In this document: piece after piece, positions 6,598-6,773 of the stretch
Layout: the number at the start of each line of letters is the position of its first letter
How positions within the stretch are numbered: the stretch's first letter is position 1
Notes under the pieces: model-generated
The model's input: the letters and a program-made list of their open reading frames with translations, nothing else
Told to the model about the DNA's origin: nothing
Databases searched by the model: none
Assembly (NCBI GenBank): GCA_029253325.1
Contig: JAQWZS010000117.1
Span: 1-6,773 of the forward strand
Reading direction: 5' to 3'
Origin: Bacteroidia bacterium
GTDB taxonomy: Bacteria; Bacteroidota; Bacteroidia; NS11-12g; UBA9320
DNA: 6,773 nt
Position numbers and translations under genes: made by a program

Positions 6598-6773
6598 ATG
6601 AAGGTAGGATTATTTTTTGGGTCGTTCAACCCCATACATTTTGGGCATTTAATTATCGGTCAATACATGTTAGATCAAGCCAAATTAGATGAAATTTGGT
6701 ATGTAGTATCACCTCAAAAAAAAAAAAAAAAAGGAAAAGATATCATGGAAGCATCTCACCGTCTCAATATGGT
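6598..6773 (+). CDS. nadD: NadD, nicotinate-mononucleotide adenylyltransferase, N-terminal part (runs off right edge)
   Basis: NadD transfers AMP from ATP to nicotinate mononucleotide, making deamido-NAD in NAD synthesis. The first 58 codons are visible. MKVGLFFGSFNPIHFGH gives the nucleotidyltransferase fold start with the HxGH signature (H14, G16, H17). It is followed by IWYVVSPQ (33-40) and HRLNMV at the edge, as in Bacteroidota NadD. The ATG at 6598 is 1 nt after the gmk stop. Oddly, the [ST]P[QH]NPFK motif expected after residue 40 is replaced by five lysines (41-45) encoded by a 17-A run. The alignment to family members stays gapless and the downstream frame is intact. About two thirds of the gene lies beyond the window. 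Confidence 0.95.
   Translation, partial: MKVGLFFGSFNPIHFGHLIIGQYMLDQAKLDEIWYVVSPQKKKKKGKDIMEASHRLNM
6716..6732 (+). repeat. 17-base A homopolymer inside nadD
   Basis: A continuous run of 17 adenines, the longest homopolymer in the window, encodes the end of Q40 and lysines 41-45 of NadD. It is in frame as written. Runs of this length are prone to replication slippage, to polymerase and ribosome slippage, and to base-calling errors, so the exact length should be treated with caution. Confidence 0.95.

Overview
The window is AT-rich bacterial DNA. Its gene content points to the phylum Bacteroidota. It carries the N-terminal third of SprA, the outer-membrane translocon of the type IX secretion system, a system confined to that phylum and close relatives. 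sprA lies directly downstream of ruvA, and a yicC-gmk-nadD cluster follows; both pairings are familiar in Bacteroidota. No clear Shine-Dalgarno sites stand before the genes, and two exact matches to the Bacteroidota -7 promoter box (TAnnTTTG) occur in the one long divergent intergenic region. The sequence alone does not settle class or genus.

Layout. Positions 1-2525 (minus strand) encode SprA and run off the left edge. ruvA (2601-3185, minus) lies just upstream of sprA and probably shares its transcript. Divergent from ruvA is a 10-TM EamA/DMT-family exporter (3307-4200, plus). It converges, with only 18 nt between stops, on a small secreted protein gene of unknown function (4219-4981, minus). 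That gene is split by a 1-nt frameshift and contains an internal duplication. A 163-bp divergent intergenic region (4982-5144) holds two candidate -7 boxes, a 12-bp palindrome, and a 9-bp inverted repeat bracketing the yicC -7 box. On the plus strand, yicC (5145-6017), gmk (6024-6596) and nadD (6598 to the right edge) follow at 6-nt and 1-nt spacings and look like one operon.

How the genes work together. SprA is the secretion and gliding translocon. RuvA is the Holliday-junction-binding partner of RuvB, and its linkage to sprA is one of conserved position rather than shared function. YicC (endoribonuclease family), guanylate kinase and NadD cover RNA processing, GMP to GDP conversion and NAD synthesis: housekeeping nucleotide metabolism.

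I see no mobile element, CRISPR array, RNA gene or novel multi-gene system. The points most worth a second look are: a 17-A run in nadD that replaces a conserved NPF motif without changing protein length; the frameshifted duplicated secreted protein; the inverted repeat around the yicC promoter; and the absence of any ATG start for sprA.
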